From Paraburkholderia caledonica NBRC 102488 (GTDB lineage: Bacteria; Pseudomonadota; Gammaproteobacteria; Burkholderiales; Burkholderiaceae): a stretch of DNA of 64,000 nt. This document shows, piece after piece, positions 34,164-43,005 of this stretch. Each line of letters starts with the position of its first letter. Within the stretch, counting starts at the first letter, position 1. A model generated the notes under the pieces. It had not been told where the DNA came from. It searched no databases and was given only the letters and a program-made list of their open reading frames with translations. Made by a program: the position numbers and the translations under genes. Location: NCBI RefSeq assembly GCF_000685095.1, contig NZ_BAYE01000010.1, positions 1 through 64,000 on the forward strand. Direction: 5' to 3'.

Positions 34164-34912
34164 TGATCGAGCACACGGCTGAGAAACTGCCGCGTGCGTT
34201 CGTTCGACGGGTTGACGAAGATTTGCTCCGGATCGCCTTGCTCTGCAATTACGCCCTTGTCCATGAACAGGACGCGATCCGCCGTCTTGCGCGCAAAGCC
34301 CATTTCATGGGTAACGACGACCATCGTCATGCCGTCGCGCGCGAGGCCGCGCATCACTTCCGTCACTTCGCCGACGAGTTCGGGATCGAGCGCGGATGTG
34401 GCTTCATCGAAGAACATGATGCCGGGTTCGACCGCCAGCGCCCGCGCAATCGCGACGCGCTGCTGCTGTCCGCCCGACAACTGGCTCGGATAATGCGATG
34501 CGCGATCCGCGAGACCCACGCGGTCGAGCGAATCCATTGCGCGTTTGCGGGCATCGGCGGGCGACATGCCGCGCGCCTTGATCAGCGCAAGCGTGACATT
34601 GCCGAGCGCGGTCTTATGCGGGAACAAGTTGAACTGCTGAAACACCATGCCGACGTGGCCGCGAATTTCGCGCGCACGCTTCGGATCGTGCAGGGGCACT
34701 TCGTTGACCCACACTTCGCCGGAGTCCGTCGTCTCCAGGCCGGCCATGATGCGCAGCACCGTGCTCTTGCCCGAACCGGATGCGCCGATCAGCACGAGTA
34801 CTTCGCCTGCGCGCACGTCGAGATTGATGTCGTTGAGAACGCGCGTCGCGCCGAATGACTTGCTCACGCCCGACAGCGAAATGACGGGCTTGTTCTGGAT
34901 GGAATCGCTCAC
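34160..34912 (-). CDS. Amino-acid ABC transporter ATP-binding protein
   Basis: A 250-residue GlnQ-type ATPase. Walker A is GASGSGKS (residues 43-50), with LSGGQQQRVAIARAL near 148 and a Walker B of IMFFDEATSALDPE. The Walker B glutamate is followed by Ala where most paralogues have Pro (DEPTS), a minor variation. It overlaps the permease gene upstream (34909-34912) and the IclR gene downstream by 4 bases each. It serves the two permeases encoded at 34909-36281. Confidence 0.93.
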   Translation of the reverse strand: MSDSIQNKPVISLSGVSKSFGATRVLNDINLDVRAGEVLVLIGASGSGKSTVLRIMAGLETTDSGEVWVNEVPLHDPKRAREIRGHVGMVFQQFNLFPHKTALGNVTLALIKARGMSPADARKRAMDSLDRVGLADRASHYPSQLSGGQQQRVAIARALAVEPGIMFFDEATSALDPELVGEVTEVMRGLARDGMTMVVVTHEMGFARKTADRVLFMDKGVIAEQGDPEQIFVNPSNERTRQFLSRVLDH

Positions 34913-35553
34913 GTAAGTCTCCGGCGGTCATGATGGCGCACCCATTGCGAAAGCGGGAAGCACACGACGAAATAGATCAGCGCGACGAGTCCGTAGATCT
35001 CGACCGGCTTGCCGACGCGATCCACGATCGCCTGGCCACCGTGCATCAGTTCGGACATGCCGATCATGCTGACGATTGACGTATCCTTGATGAGGGACAA
35101 ATACTGTCCGACGAGCGGCGGCAACACGATGCGTCCGGTCTGCGGTAACACGACCGAGGCGAAGGTCTGTGTGCGCGATAGGCCTAGGATCTGCGAGACT
35201 TCCCACTGTCCCTTCGGCACTGACTCGATGCCCGCGCGAAAGACTTCCGCAATATACGCGCCCTGATACACGCTCAAGCCGATCACGCCCGCTGCAAAGA
35301 CATCGATTGCATAACCGAAGTACGAGACGCCGAAGTAGATGAACATCAGCGTGATGAGTACGGGCGTACCGCGAAACAACTCCGTATAGAGCTTCGCGAT
35401 CCGGTCCGTGCCCCACGGCCCGAACGAACGCAATACCGCAGCGAGCAGGCCGATGAGCGTGCTCCCGACGATCGCCGCGACCGATAGGAGCAGCGTCGTC
35501 ACGAGACCTTGCAGCAAAATTGACAGACTGTTTTTCAGCAGTTCGAGTGACAT
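34909..35553 (-). CDS. Amino-acid ABC transporter permease
   Basis: A 214-residue HisMQ-type permease. It has about five helices starting with LLQGLVTTLLLSVAAIVGST (residues 13-32). FRGTPVLITLMFIYFGVSYF and the EAA-type loop PKGQWEVSQILGLSRTQTFA are visible. The second residue of the coupling motif is V-S where most paralogues have A-A. It lies 11 bases after the other permease and overlaps the ATPase gene by ATGA. The pair probably forms a heterodimeric channel. Confidence 0.92.
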   Translation of the reverse strand: MSLELLKNSLSILLQGLVTTLLLSVAAIVGSTLIGLLAAVLRSFGPWGTDRIAKLYTELFRGTPVLITLMFIYFGVSYFGYAIDVFAAGVIGLSVYQGAYIAEVFRAGIESVPKGQWEVSQILGLSRTQTFASVVLPQTGRIVLPPLVGQYLSLIKDTSIVSMIGMSELMHGGQAIVDRVGKPVEIYGLVALIYFVVCFPLSQWVRHHDRRRLT

Positions 35554-35564
35554 GACTCAATCCC

Positions 35565-36281
35565 TCATGCACGATTCGCACGACGCAGCGTGAATCCGGT
35601 CCAACGCGCACCCGGCCTCACGATGAGCGGCGGATGAAACATGCGTGCGCCGAGTTGACTGGAAATCCACGACAGTACATTGCTCAGCACCAGATACGCG
35701 ACGAGCACGACCGCAAACGTCTGGACGTACAAGAGCGTGCGCGAATTGATGACGGTGGCGGTGCCGGTGAGTTCGGGCAACGCAATTGCCGACAACAGCG
35801 AAGTGCCGAGCAACAACTGAATCAGATAATTGACGATGGCCGGATACACCGCACGCGCTGCCTGCGGCATCACGATCTCCTTGAAAATCTGCCCGCGTTC
35901 CAGCCCAAGAATGCCGGCTGCTTCAATCTGTCCGCGCGGCACCGATTGCATGCCCGCGCGAAACACTTCCGACAGATACGCGCCCACGTTCACGCCCAGC
36001 GCGATGACACCGGCCCAATATGCATCGAGCGCAATGCCCATCGACGGCAAGCCGAAGAACACGATGAAAATCTGCAGCAGCACCGGCGTATTGCGAATGG
36101 CTTCGACGTAAGCCCGCGCGATGAACCGCACGATCACTGACGGCGACATGCTGGCAAGCGCCGCGATCAGACCGAGCGCGAGCGCCAGCACGAACGACAG
36201 CAACGTGACCTGCAAGGTCAGCCAGCCGGCCTTGAGAAACTCGGGGACGTAGCCCCATAGAGTCAGCCATTGATAGCTCAT
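35565..36281 (-). CDS. Amino-acid ABC transporter permease
   Basis: A 238-residue HisMQ-type permease. Helix 1 is AGWLTLQVTLLSFVLALALG. IRNTPVLLQIFIVFFGLPSM and PRGQIEAAGILGLERGQIFK (EAA loop) are intact. ATG 36281 (MSYQWLTLWGYVPEF) follows a GGAG ribosome binding site; frames extending upstream are Arg/Ser-rich and unlikely to be translated. The C-terminus carries about 25 extra basic residues (RPGARWTGFTLRRANRA). Confidence 0.92.
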   Translation of the reverse strand: MSYQWLTLWGYVPEFLKAGWLTLQVTLLSFVLALALGLIAALASMSPSVIVRFIARAYVEAIRNTPVLLQIFIVFFGLPSMGIALDAYWAGVIALGVNVGAYLSEVFRAGMQSVPRGQIEAAGILGLERGQIFKEIVMPQAARAVYPAIVNYLIQLLLGTSLLSAIALPELTGTATVINSRTLLYVQTFAVVLVAYLVLSNVLSWISSQLGARMFHPPLIVRPGARWTGFTLRRANRA

Positions 36282-36294
36282 CTGCGCCTCCGCT

Positions 36295-37146
36295 TCAGAA
36301 CTGCGGATTGAGCGGATATCTCGGATCGACGCCGAACCACTTCTTGTACAACTGCGCATTCAGCTTCGATGCATTGATGTTGAACAGGAACAGGTTCAGA
36401 TAGTTGAGCCACGCCTGGTCGCCAGCTTTCACGCCGAATGCGTTGTACTCGAGCGGCACGAGTGCTTCGTTCGTCACGGTCAGTTCCGGATCGAGCTTCG
36501 CCTGATACGCAAGGAAGTTGTTGTCCTCGATCATCGCGTCGGCCTGGCCCTGCTTGACGGCGAGAATGGCCGCCTGCGAACTGTCATATTCCTGAATCTT
36601 GACGGGGATGCCCATCGAGCGGACTTCGTCGCCGTTGGTCGAGCCTTTCACCGTGGCGATGGTGCGCCCGTTCATGTCCTTCGCCGACTGGATGCCGCTG
36701 CTCTTCTTCACGAGCATCGCTTCGCTCGCGACGACGTACGGCGACGTGAATTCGACGACCTTCGCGCGTTCGAGGTTGCGCGTGAAGTTGCAGAACACGA
36801 CATCGACCTTGGCGGTCTGCAGGTTCGGGATGCGGTTCGCGCTAGTGGTGTTCACGACTTCGAGCTTCACGCCCATTTGCTTCGCCAGTTCCTTGGCGAG
36901 GTCGACGTCATAGCCGTCCGCATTGCCGTCTTTGTCGTAGAAGCCGAACGGCGCGAACGTGAGGCAGTCGCCGACGCGCAGCGTGCCGCGCTGAAGCACG
37001 GCTTGAAGCGTCGATGCAGGCGCCGCTGCCGCTGGACCCTGCTCAGGCGTCGCCACTTTCGTACAGGCGGAGAGCACGAGCAGTCCGCTCACAGCGGTTG
37101 CGGCAAACAGCAAGGCGGCCTTGGCGCCCTTGGTGGCGAGCTTCAT
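36295..37146 (-). CDS. Amino-acid ABC transporter substrate-binding lipoprotein
   Basis: A 283-residue family 3 binding protein. The N-terminus has a lipoprotein signal with a lipobox LSAC (cysteine near residue 28), followed by a Pro/Ala-rich linker and then TLRVGDCLTFAPFGFYDKDG. A lipid-anchored binding protein is unusual for Gram-negative amino-acid importers, where soluble ones dominate. It heads the operon (binding protein, two permeases, ATPase, IclR). ATG 37146 follows AGGATCTGAAC. Confidence 0.9.
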   Translation of the reverse strand: MKLATKGAKAALLFAATAVSGLLVLSACTKVATPEQGPAAAAPASTLQAVLQRGTLRVGDCLTFAPFGFYDKDGNADGYDVDLAKELAKQMGVKLEVVNTTSANRIPNLQTAKVDVVFCNFTRNLERAKVVEFTSPYVVASEAMLVKKSSGIQSAKDMNGRTIATVKGSTNGDEVRSMGIPVKIQEYDSSQAAILAVKQGQADAMIEDNNFLAYQAKLDPELTVTNEALVPLEYNAFGVKAGDQAWLNYLNLFLFNINASKLNAQLYKKWFGVDPRYPLNPQF

Positions 37147-37495
37147 GTTCAGATCCTGATCGAGGGGTTGGTCTGAGAACCGCTCCCAGCGTGGCCTCGC
37201 GTTCGCGACGCTTACCGTCGAGGCACTAGGTTGTCCGATATATCGGATAGTTATCTGGCGAGCCGGATTGATGGCCCAGTGTTGGACGCTAAAAAGGGCC
37301 GCGCAAGCAGCCAGAACCCTTATTGCTCCCGGAATTTTGTCGGGCTAGCTAACGATCGCGTTCGCGTGATCGTCTAAGGAGTGGGGCGATTTTTTTGACC
37401 CGGCAGGCGGATGCGTTGCGCCGCGCGGGCCGATAACGATACGGTTTCCTTCTGTGACCGGATCCTTTCGAGAAATTCGCCGTAGGCTAATTCCT
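37147..37495. other. Intergenic region upstream of the lipoprotein-importer operon
   Basis: The stretch contains the palindrome at 37234-37247, described separately, and probably the promoter of the importer operon on the minus strand. The half nearer the LysR gene end (37320-37495) has no feature I can defend. Confidence 0.5.
37234..37247. promoter_or_regulatory. Perfect palindrome upstream of the importer operon
   Basis: TCCGATATATCGGA is a perfect 14-base palindrome, 87 bases before the first gene of the operon that ends with the IclR regulator at 33399-34163. It is a plausible binding site for that protein. IclR sites are typically near-palindromes of this length. Confidence 0.55.
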
Positions 37496-38404
37496 TTATC
37501 GCTGGTCCCAGGATGGCTCATCGCCGAACGCTTCTGCCAGATAATCGACAAAGCGGCGCACTTTCTCCGGTATGCGCCGCGCGCTCGGGTACACGGCCTG
37601 GATTGCAAGTTCAGCAGCATGATATTTGGGCAGAAGCGCGACCAGCTCGCCCCGGCGAATATGCTCGCCAAACACAAACGTGGGGCCATATGCAATTCCA
37701 GTTCCTGCAACTGCGGTGGCGAGCAGCATTTGAGTGTTGTTGGCAGCCATTCTGCAGGGCCCATCGATCACATGCGCGCGTTTCTTCGCGTCGAACAAAG
37801 TCCAGTCACCTGTCGACACAGCTTCGCTGAATGCAAGGCGCTGCGCGCGACGCAGATCATCGGGTGTCCGCGGCGTCCCGTGTCGTTCCAGGTAGGCAGG
37901 CGAAGCACACACGACCATTTTGCAAGGCGCCAGACGGCGCACCACGAGACCCTCGTCGCGCAGGCGTCCAATACGGATCGCCACGTCAACGCCAGCATCG
38001 ATGAGATCGATATAACGATCTTCAAGCTGTATTTCCACATTGACTTCGGGATGATCGCCCAGGTAGCGTCCGACAACCGCACCCAAATGCATCGCGCCAA
38101 AAGTGACGGGAGCCGCAACGCGCAGCACGCCTCGCGCAGTGACTTGTGAGTCACTTGCCTCGCGGTTTGCTTCGTCGAAAGACTCGAGAATGCGCTTACA
38201 GCGTTCGTAGTATGTCTGCCCCGTACCGGTAAGACTCAGGCGGCGCGTTGTGCGATGAAACAGCCGCGCGTTCAGTTCCGTTTCCAGCGCACTGATATGT
38301 TTTCCCGCCATTGCTGCCGATAGTCCGAAGCGTCTCGCGGCTGCGGCAAAGCTGCCGTCCTCTACGGCGGCAACGAAAATACCAAGACTTGTGAATCGGT
38401 CCAT
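37496..38404 (-). CDS. LysR family transcriptional regulator
   Basis: A 302-residue LysR protein. The N-terminal helix-turn-helix spans residues 1-60 (FVAAVEDGSFAAAARRFGLS, then ALETELNARLFHRTTRRLSL). The effector-binding domain (about 90-295) follows the CrgA/PP2-like subgroup that often controls a divergent oxidoreductase or hydrolase gene. It diverges from the alpha/beta hydrolase at 38518, with 113 bases between them. ATG 38404 (MDRFTSLG) is the family start. Confidence 0.92.
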   Translation of the reverse strand: MDRFTSLGIFVAAVEDGSFAAAARRFGLSAAMAGKHISALETELNARLFHRTTRRLSLTGTGQTYYERCKRILESFDEANREASDSQVTARGVLRVAAPVTFGAMHLGAVVGRYLGDHPEVNVEIQLEDRYIDLIDAGVDVAIRIGRLRDEGLVVRRLAPCKMVVCASPAYLERHGTPRTPDDLRRAQRLAFSEAVSTGDWTLFDAKKRAHVIDGPCRMAANNTQMLLATAVAGTGIAYGPTFVFGEHIRRGELVALLPKYHAAELAIQAVYPSARRIPEKVRRFVDYLAEAFGDEPSWDQR

Positions 38405-38517
38405 TCGCCGTTCCAATTCGATAAGCAGGTTATCGACTGTACGTACGGAACAGGGAATTATCAAGCGGCAGGTTTGAATCTACGATTTGTACATCCGAAA
38501 CAGAAAGAGGTTCGAAC

Positions 38518-39300
38518 ATGGAAATCGAAACGAACGGCACGCGGATTCATGTGTCGCTGCGTGGCAGGGGCAACGTGGCGCTGGTTTTCCTGCACTACTA
38601 CGGCGGTTCATCGCGGACATGGGATCGGGTTGTTGACGAGTTGTCGGATCAGTACCGTGTCGTCGCTCCTGATCACCGCGGCTGGGGTCGTTCCTATGCA
38701 CCAGCAAGCGGTTACCGGATCGCAGACCTTGCCGACGACGCCGAGGGGGTGATTGCAGCGTTAGGTCTGCAGCGTTATGTATTGGTCGGACATTCGATGG
38801 GCGGCAAGGTGGCGCAACTCATCGCGTCGAGACGGCCAGCCGGGCTGATAGGTCTCGTCCTTGTCGCGCCGTCACCTCCGTCTCCGACCTCGGTTACGGA
38901 AGAGGCGCGTGCAACTTTGGCAGGCGCGTATCAATCTCGTGAGTCAGTCGAGTTCGTAATCGATCATGTGCTCACGTCCAGGAAGATTGATGAGGAACTC
39001 CGGGCACAGGTGATTGACGATAGCTTGAGAGGCGCGCCGCAGGCGAAGGCGGCATGGCCCAACATCGCCATGAGCGAAGACATTACAAAAGAAGTAGGGT
39101 CGATCAACGTGCCGACGGTTGTCATTTCGGGCGAGCTTGACCAGGTGGATAGCATCGCAACATTGCAGGCTGAACTGCTTCCCCGCATTCCTCATGCGGT
39201 CATGCAGGTCATCCCCGCAACCGGGCATTTGTCGCCTCTGGAAGCTCCAGAAGAGGTCGCGCAAATTATTGCCGGATTCGTTAAGGCAGTCGTAGATTAG
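38518..39300 (+). CDS. Alpha/beta hydrolase
   Basis: A 260-residue alpha/beta-hydrolase-fold protein. The nucleophile elbow is GHSMGG (Ser93 within residues 91-96). An oxyanion region (VFLHYYGGSSRTWDRVVDEL) and a late catalytic histidine in PATGHLSPLEAPEEV are visible. An acidic residue is available in VISGELDQVDSI. It resembles esterases, haloperoxidase-like and lactonase-like hydrolases; substrate unknown. It is the likely target of the divergent LysR regulator. ATG 38518 follows AAAGAGGTTCGAAC. Confidence 0.9.
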   Translation: MEIETNGTRIHVSLRGRGNVALVFLHYYGGSSRTWDRVVDELSDQYRVVAPDHRGWGRSYAPASGYRIADLADDAEGVIAALGLQRYVLVGHSMGGKVAQLIASRRPAGLIGLVLVAPSPPSPTSVTEEARATLAGAYQSRESVEFVIDHVLTSRKIDEELRAQVIDDSLRGAPQAKAAWPNIAMSEDITKEVGSINVPTVVISGELDQVDSIATLQAELLPRIPHAVMQVIPATGHLSPLEAPEEVAQIIAGFVKAVVD

Positions 39301-39637
39301 GTGTGTCGTCTGACCGTGTCGACGACGATTGACGAGAACTACATCGTGACGACCACGAAGGCGTGTACCTTCGTCGCGTTTGTCGAGCACATTCTCAACG
39401 AGCGCAAATCCAGCGAGCACCGCAGCGCCTGGCCACTTCATATTGAGGCGTCGGCGCTCACGGTCTTTCCCCTCGCAGCAGGAATAGGAGCTATTCCCCG
39501 CCCGCTACTTCCGAGTGAGGTCGCGCGAGCGGAGGATACGCATCAACCAATGCACGCAATCATTGGCTCTCATGCAGCAGTACCTCTGGCCGTCCAGGCG
39601 AGAGGACTGCTTCCAAACCTGTCTGTTGAGGAAAACC
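39301..39637. other. Intergenic region without a supportable gene
   Basis: The 337 bases between the hydrolase and the SDR gene contain open frames but no recognisable protein. I see nothing else of note. A promoter for the SDR gene is probably located here. Confidence 0.5.
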
Positions 39638-40405
39638 ATGACCCAAGCTCTGAAAGGCAAACTCGCCCTCGTTACGGGCGCTTCGCGTGGAATCGGCGCA
39701 GCTATTGCGGCACGTCTTGCGCATGACGGCGCATCGGTGATCGTTCACTATGCGTCAAGTCAGGCGCGGGCCGAAGCTGTCGTCAACGAGATCCGGGATG
39801 CCGGCGGCGAGGCTGAAGCTGTGAGCGCCAACCTGTCGAAGCCGGAAGGCGTCAAAACCCTGATCGATTCGTTGAACGGTGCGTTCGGCGGCCGCTTTGA
39901 GGGGCGGCTCGACATCCTTGTCAACAACGCAGGTACGGTCGAGTATGGACCGTTTCTCGAGTCTTCCGAAACGTCGTACGACACGCACTTCAACCTGAAT
40001 GTTCGTGCGCCGATCGAACTGGCAAAAGACGCGGCGGCACGAATGGTAGCGGCGGGCTGGGGACGCATTATCAACGTGGGCTCGGCCTTTGGCGAAGCCG
40101 CGCCGCTACCTGGCGTGACGCTCTACATAGCGTCGAAGTTTGCTCTCAGAGGCTTCACTCGCGGGTTATCTCGCGAAGTCGGCAAATACGGCGTGACCGT
40201 GAACGCGGTCCAGCCCGGCCCGATCGACACAGAACTTGCTCCGCAGCCCGGCACGGAAGACCACGCAACCATGACGAAGCTCGCAAGCGTGGGCCGTTTC
40301 GGCAAACCGGCAGAAATCGCGGCGGCCGTAGCTTATCTAGCCAGCCCCGAAGCAGGTTACACGACCGGTGAGAGCCTCACTGTCGACGGTGGATGGATTG
40401 CCTGA
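39638..40405 (+). CDS. Short-chain dehydrogenase/reductase (SDR) family protein
   Basis: A 255-residue classical SDR. The cofactor motif TGASRGIG (residues 13-20), NNAG (96-99), Ser149, Tyr163 and Lys167 (YIASK) of the catalytic set are all intact. HYASS after beta-2 favours NADP(H). The C-terminus TTGESLTVDGGWIA is typical. It oxidises or reduces an unidentified hydroxyl or carbonyl compound. ATG 39638 follows TTGAGGAAAACC. It is on the same strand as the hydrolase but 337 bases apart, so cotranscription is not certain. Confidence 0.93.
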   Translation: MTQALKGKLALVTGASRGIGAAIAARLAHDGASVIVHYASSQARAEAVVNEIRDAGGEAEAVSANLSKPEGVKTLIDSLNGAFGGRFEGRLDILVNNAGTVEYGPFLESSETSYDTHFNLNVRAPIELAKDAAARMVAAGWGRIINVGSAFGEAAPLPGVTLYIASKFALRGFTRGLSREVGKYGVTVNAVQPGPIDTELAPQPGTEDHATMTKLASVGRFGKPAEIAAAVAYLASPEAGYTTGESLTVDGGWIA

Positions 40406-40450
40406 AGCGGGCTGCCAAGCTGAGTGCTATCCGAATGCCGCGTGCGCCGG

Positions 40451-40690
40451 TCAGTGTAGGAGTCGATCGGGGATTGTTTCGGGTCGCCTACGGTCTGATG
40501 CGCCAGGCAGTAGGCGGCGACAAGGGGCATTCACAGGCGCGAGCGAATCAGCCACGAATTCCGTCGCCTTCATGTCATCGGCGAGGTCACGCAGTGCTAA
40601 CGCCGCCGCTTCTCCTCGGCCTATCGGCGCTCCCATGGCCTGTTGGATGACCATGAAGCGCTGATCGAACAGGCGAAGGCCGGACGTGTT
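40451..40690 (-). pseudogene. C-terminal remnant of an amino-acid ABC substrate-binding protein
   Basis: The minus-strand frame reads LRLFDQRFMVIQQAMGAPIG, then GEAAALALRDLADDMKATEF and VADSLAPVN. This matches the C-terminal end of family 3 binding proteins (commonly FMAIQQAMGTPRGR, then LRAFVEEMKASGFVA). Upstream in the same frame the similarity fades into unrelated residues, and no signal peptide or start codon is present. I read it as a decayed gene. Confidence 0.5.
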
Positions 40691-41048
40691 CAAGGCCTCG
40701 GGCGGCGACTGGAAAGCCGCGTTGCAGCTGGAGATCGGGTTCAACGGAAACAACGGCGCGTTCGGACGGGGAGCGAGCGCTTCCGGTCGCTTGCCGTATC
40801 GAACCATGTCGGATCGTTCATGCACCGTCCGGGTACCGCGAACGCGATCCTCAGTAGTAACGGCAGCACCGCCGACTGCCAGCGGTTCGATCCTTTGCGA
40901 CGGGGTCATGCGGCCGGCACCTGGGACACAAGCGGAATGCCGCTCTGTCCAGGCTCTGTCGCGAGTGGGCAATGCTTTCCGATTCTGCGCGACAGCGATC
41001 GGAAAAATGTCTTAAAGTGCTATCGCGCCATCGGTAAGTAAAAAAGAC
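40691..41048. other. Possible decayed continuation and promoter region of the diguanylate cyclase
   Basis: This stretch continues upstream of the binding-protein remnant on the minus strand but holds no recognisable coding. The last 60 bases become AT-rich and may carry the promoter of the diguanylate cyclase that starts at 41049. Confidence 0.4.
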
Positions 41049-42236
41049 ATGAAAAATATCATTGCTCCATTACCGGCTGAATTCGATATTCACCCGCTGC
41101 GAGTGGAGTTTCGAAACAAAGACGTCGAACGGAATTTCCAGGCTCATCACTTGCCCCGCAATCAGGCAACGTTGCGCACGACTCTTGTTTTCTGTTCCTT
41201 CTTCTACCTGGCGTTCGCTCTGACGGATGCCAGTGTTCTCGGTTATACGAGCGAGACGCTGCTGCTGTTTTTCGCCCGGACGTTCGTTGCGATCACCGCG
41301 ATGACTGGGCTGTATCTGGCGCGCACGCGGCCCGCATCGAGTGCCGCGCTTCAACTCGCCGCAACTGCGGCTGAAATCGTTGGGATGGTTGCATTCATGC
41401 TCATCGTGCAGCATCGGCCCGGCGAGATTCCCTGGCATGCGATGTCCTTCAGCATCATGCTAATCGTAGTCTATGTCTTCATCCCGAACCGATTGATCGT
41501 CTCGCAAACCATTGCCTTTTCAGCGACGGCGCTCTTCATCATCGTTGTTTCGAGCAAGTCCACGCTCAGGTTCTCTGACATGCTGACCATGTCGATGTTG
41601 CTCCTGCTGACAAACAGCTTCGGGCTGGTGGCTGCGCGCCGTTACCATCGACTGTGGCGCGATGAATACCGCGTAAGAGCGCTGTTGACTGATCAGGCAA
41701 TGAAGGACCATCTGACCGGCTGCTATAACCGGCGTCATTTGCATGACGTTCTTCTTCCCACTGAACTCAAGCGGGCACAGCGCCGCAGGCTTTCGTTCGC
41801 CGTCATCCTGTGCGACATCGACCACTTCAAATCTATCAACGACACGTTCGGCCACCTGTGCGGAGACGCTGTTTTACAGAATTGCGCTGCGGTTCTCCAC
41901 AAGTGTGTTCGTCGGCAGGTCGATTGCGTCGTTCGCTACGGCGGCGAGGAGTTCTTGCTGTTGCTGCCTGAAATGGACAAGCCGGACGCGGTGCGTCTTG
42001 CCGAGCGCTTGAGACTTTCGTGCGCGCAATCGCCGATCGAAGTGGGCGGACACAGCGTTGCAGTCACGGCGAGCTTCGGGGTACTGGCGGTGGATCTCAC
42101 ATCCGGTGACGCAGATGTCACAGAAGAAGCCATCATCGCTGCTGCGGATAAACTGCTATATCGTGCGAAGACGGAAGGCCGGAACAACATTCAGGCGGAT
42201 AGTTTGCTTGACGGAATGGGCAGGCTTTCGGTTTAG
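41049..42236 (+). CDS. Membrane-bound diguanylate cyclase (GGDEF)
   Basis: A 395-residue protein. The N-terminal half (about 44-195) has roughly six membrane helices and no recognised sensory domain. The C-terminal GGDEF domain (about 215-375) starts at DHLTGCYNRR. The active site is GGEEF (298-302), with an RxxD feedback-inhibition site (RQVD, 289-292) five residues before it. It should synthesise cyclic di-GMP at the membrane. The ATG at 41049 has only a weak ribosome binding site (TCGGTAAGTAAAAAAGAC). Confidence 0.93.
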   Translation: MKNIIAPLPAEFDIHPLRVEFRNKDVERNFQAHHLPRNQATLRTTLVFCSFFYLAFALTDASVLGYTSETLLLFFARTFVAITAMTGLYLARTRPASSAALQLAATAAEIVGMVAFMLIVQHRPGEIPWHAMSFSIMLIVVYVFIPNRLIVSQTIAFSATALFIIVVSSKSTLRFSDMLTMSMLLLLTNSFGLVAARRYHRLWRDEYRVRALLTDQAMKDHLTGCYNRRHLHDVLLPTELKRAQRRRLSFAVILCDIDHFKSINDTFGHLCGDAVLQNCAAVLHKCVRRQVDCVVRYGGEEFLLLLPEMDKPDAVRLAERLRLSCAQSPIEVGGHSVAVTASFGVLAVDLTSGDADVTEEAIIAAADKLLYRAKTEGRNNIQADSLLDGMGRLSV

Positions 42237-42254
42237 AGGATGCCGCTGACTTAA

Positions 42255-43005
42255 GTCAGAAGGGCGCCGGCCGGCGAACAGTCGGCGCCGCGTTCCGAAC
42301 GTCAAGGGCTCGCGCTTGCAGTGCTGTTCGTCGGCGCTTTCCTTGCGCCGCTCGATTACTTCATCGTCAACCTCTCGCTGCCGTCGATCCGCATCGGCCT
42401 GAACGCGAGCGACGCGCAGTTGCAACTCGTCGTGTCGGCCTATTCGTTCGTGTATGCAAACGGGCTTGCACTGGACGCCGCTCGCGTCGGATGTCGCGAT
42501 CATGCCGTTCGCCATCGGCTTCGCGATTGGACCGCTCGCTTCGCCCGCGGTGGTCAAGCGCATCGGCGCACATGTCCTCACGCTCGCATTTTCGATGATG
42601 ACGCTAGGCTTCACGGTCACCGGCTTCGCCGCTGGCGCGGGGGCCGCGCCGAACCTGCCGTTCTACGCGGGCCTGGTATGCGCGGGAGTCGCTCAGGGTT
42701 TGCTGCTGCCGTCGATCATGCGCATCGTGCTGCTAGAGGTCGCGCCCGAAAAGGCAGGGCTCGCGTCGGCCGTGATTTCGTCGACATTGCAGATCGGCTC
42801 GGCGTTCGGCACGGCCGCGATCAGCGGCGCGTTCTTCGGCGCAGTGGGTGCGGCGGGCGCTGAGGCGGCGCCTGCCCGCTACGCCCGCGCGTTCCAGTTG
42901 AGTCTCGCGATCAACGCCGTGCTGATGTTCGTCTGCATCGGCTTGAGCGTGCTGCTCGTGCGGCACCAGCAAACCGCATTGCGGCGGGCCGCCGCAGCCG
43001 CTTGA
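42255..43005 (+). pseudogene. MFS transporter remnant with internal deletion and frameshift
   Basis: The first part (about 42303-42460) encodes the first membrane helices of a DHA2-type MFS exporter: QGLALAVLFVGAFLAPLDYF, then IVNLSLPSI and VVSAYSFVYAN. The next part (about 42454-43005), in another frame, encodes the late helices: GLHWTPLASDVAIMPFAIGF through to the C-terminus. In intact relatives these segments are separated by some 200-250 residues, so the middle has been deleted with a frameshift. No ATG precedes the first part. The product cannot be a functional exporter. Confidence 0.8.
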
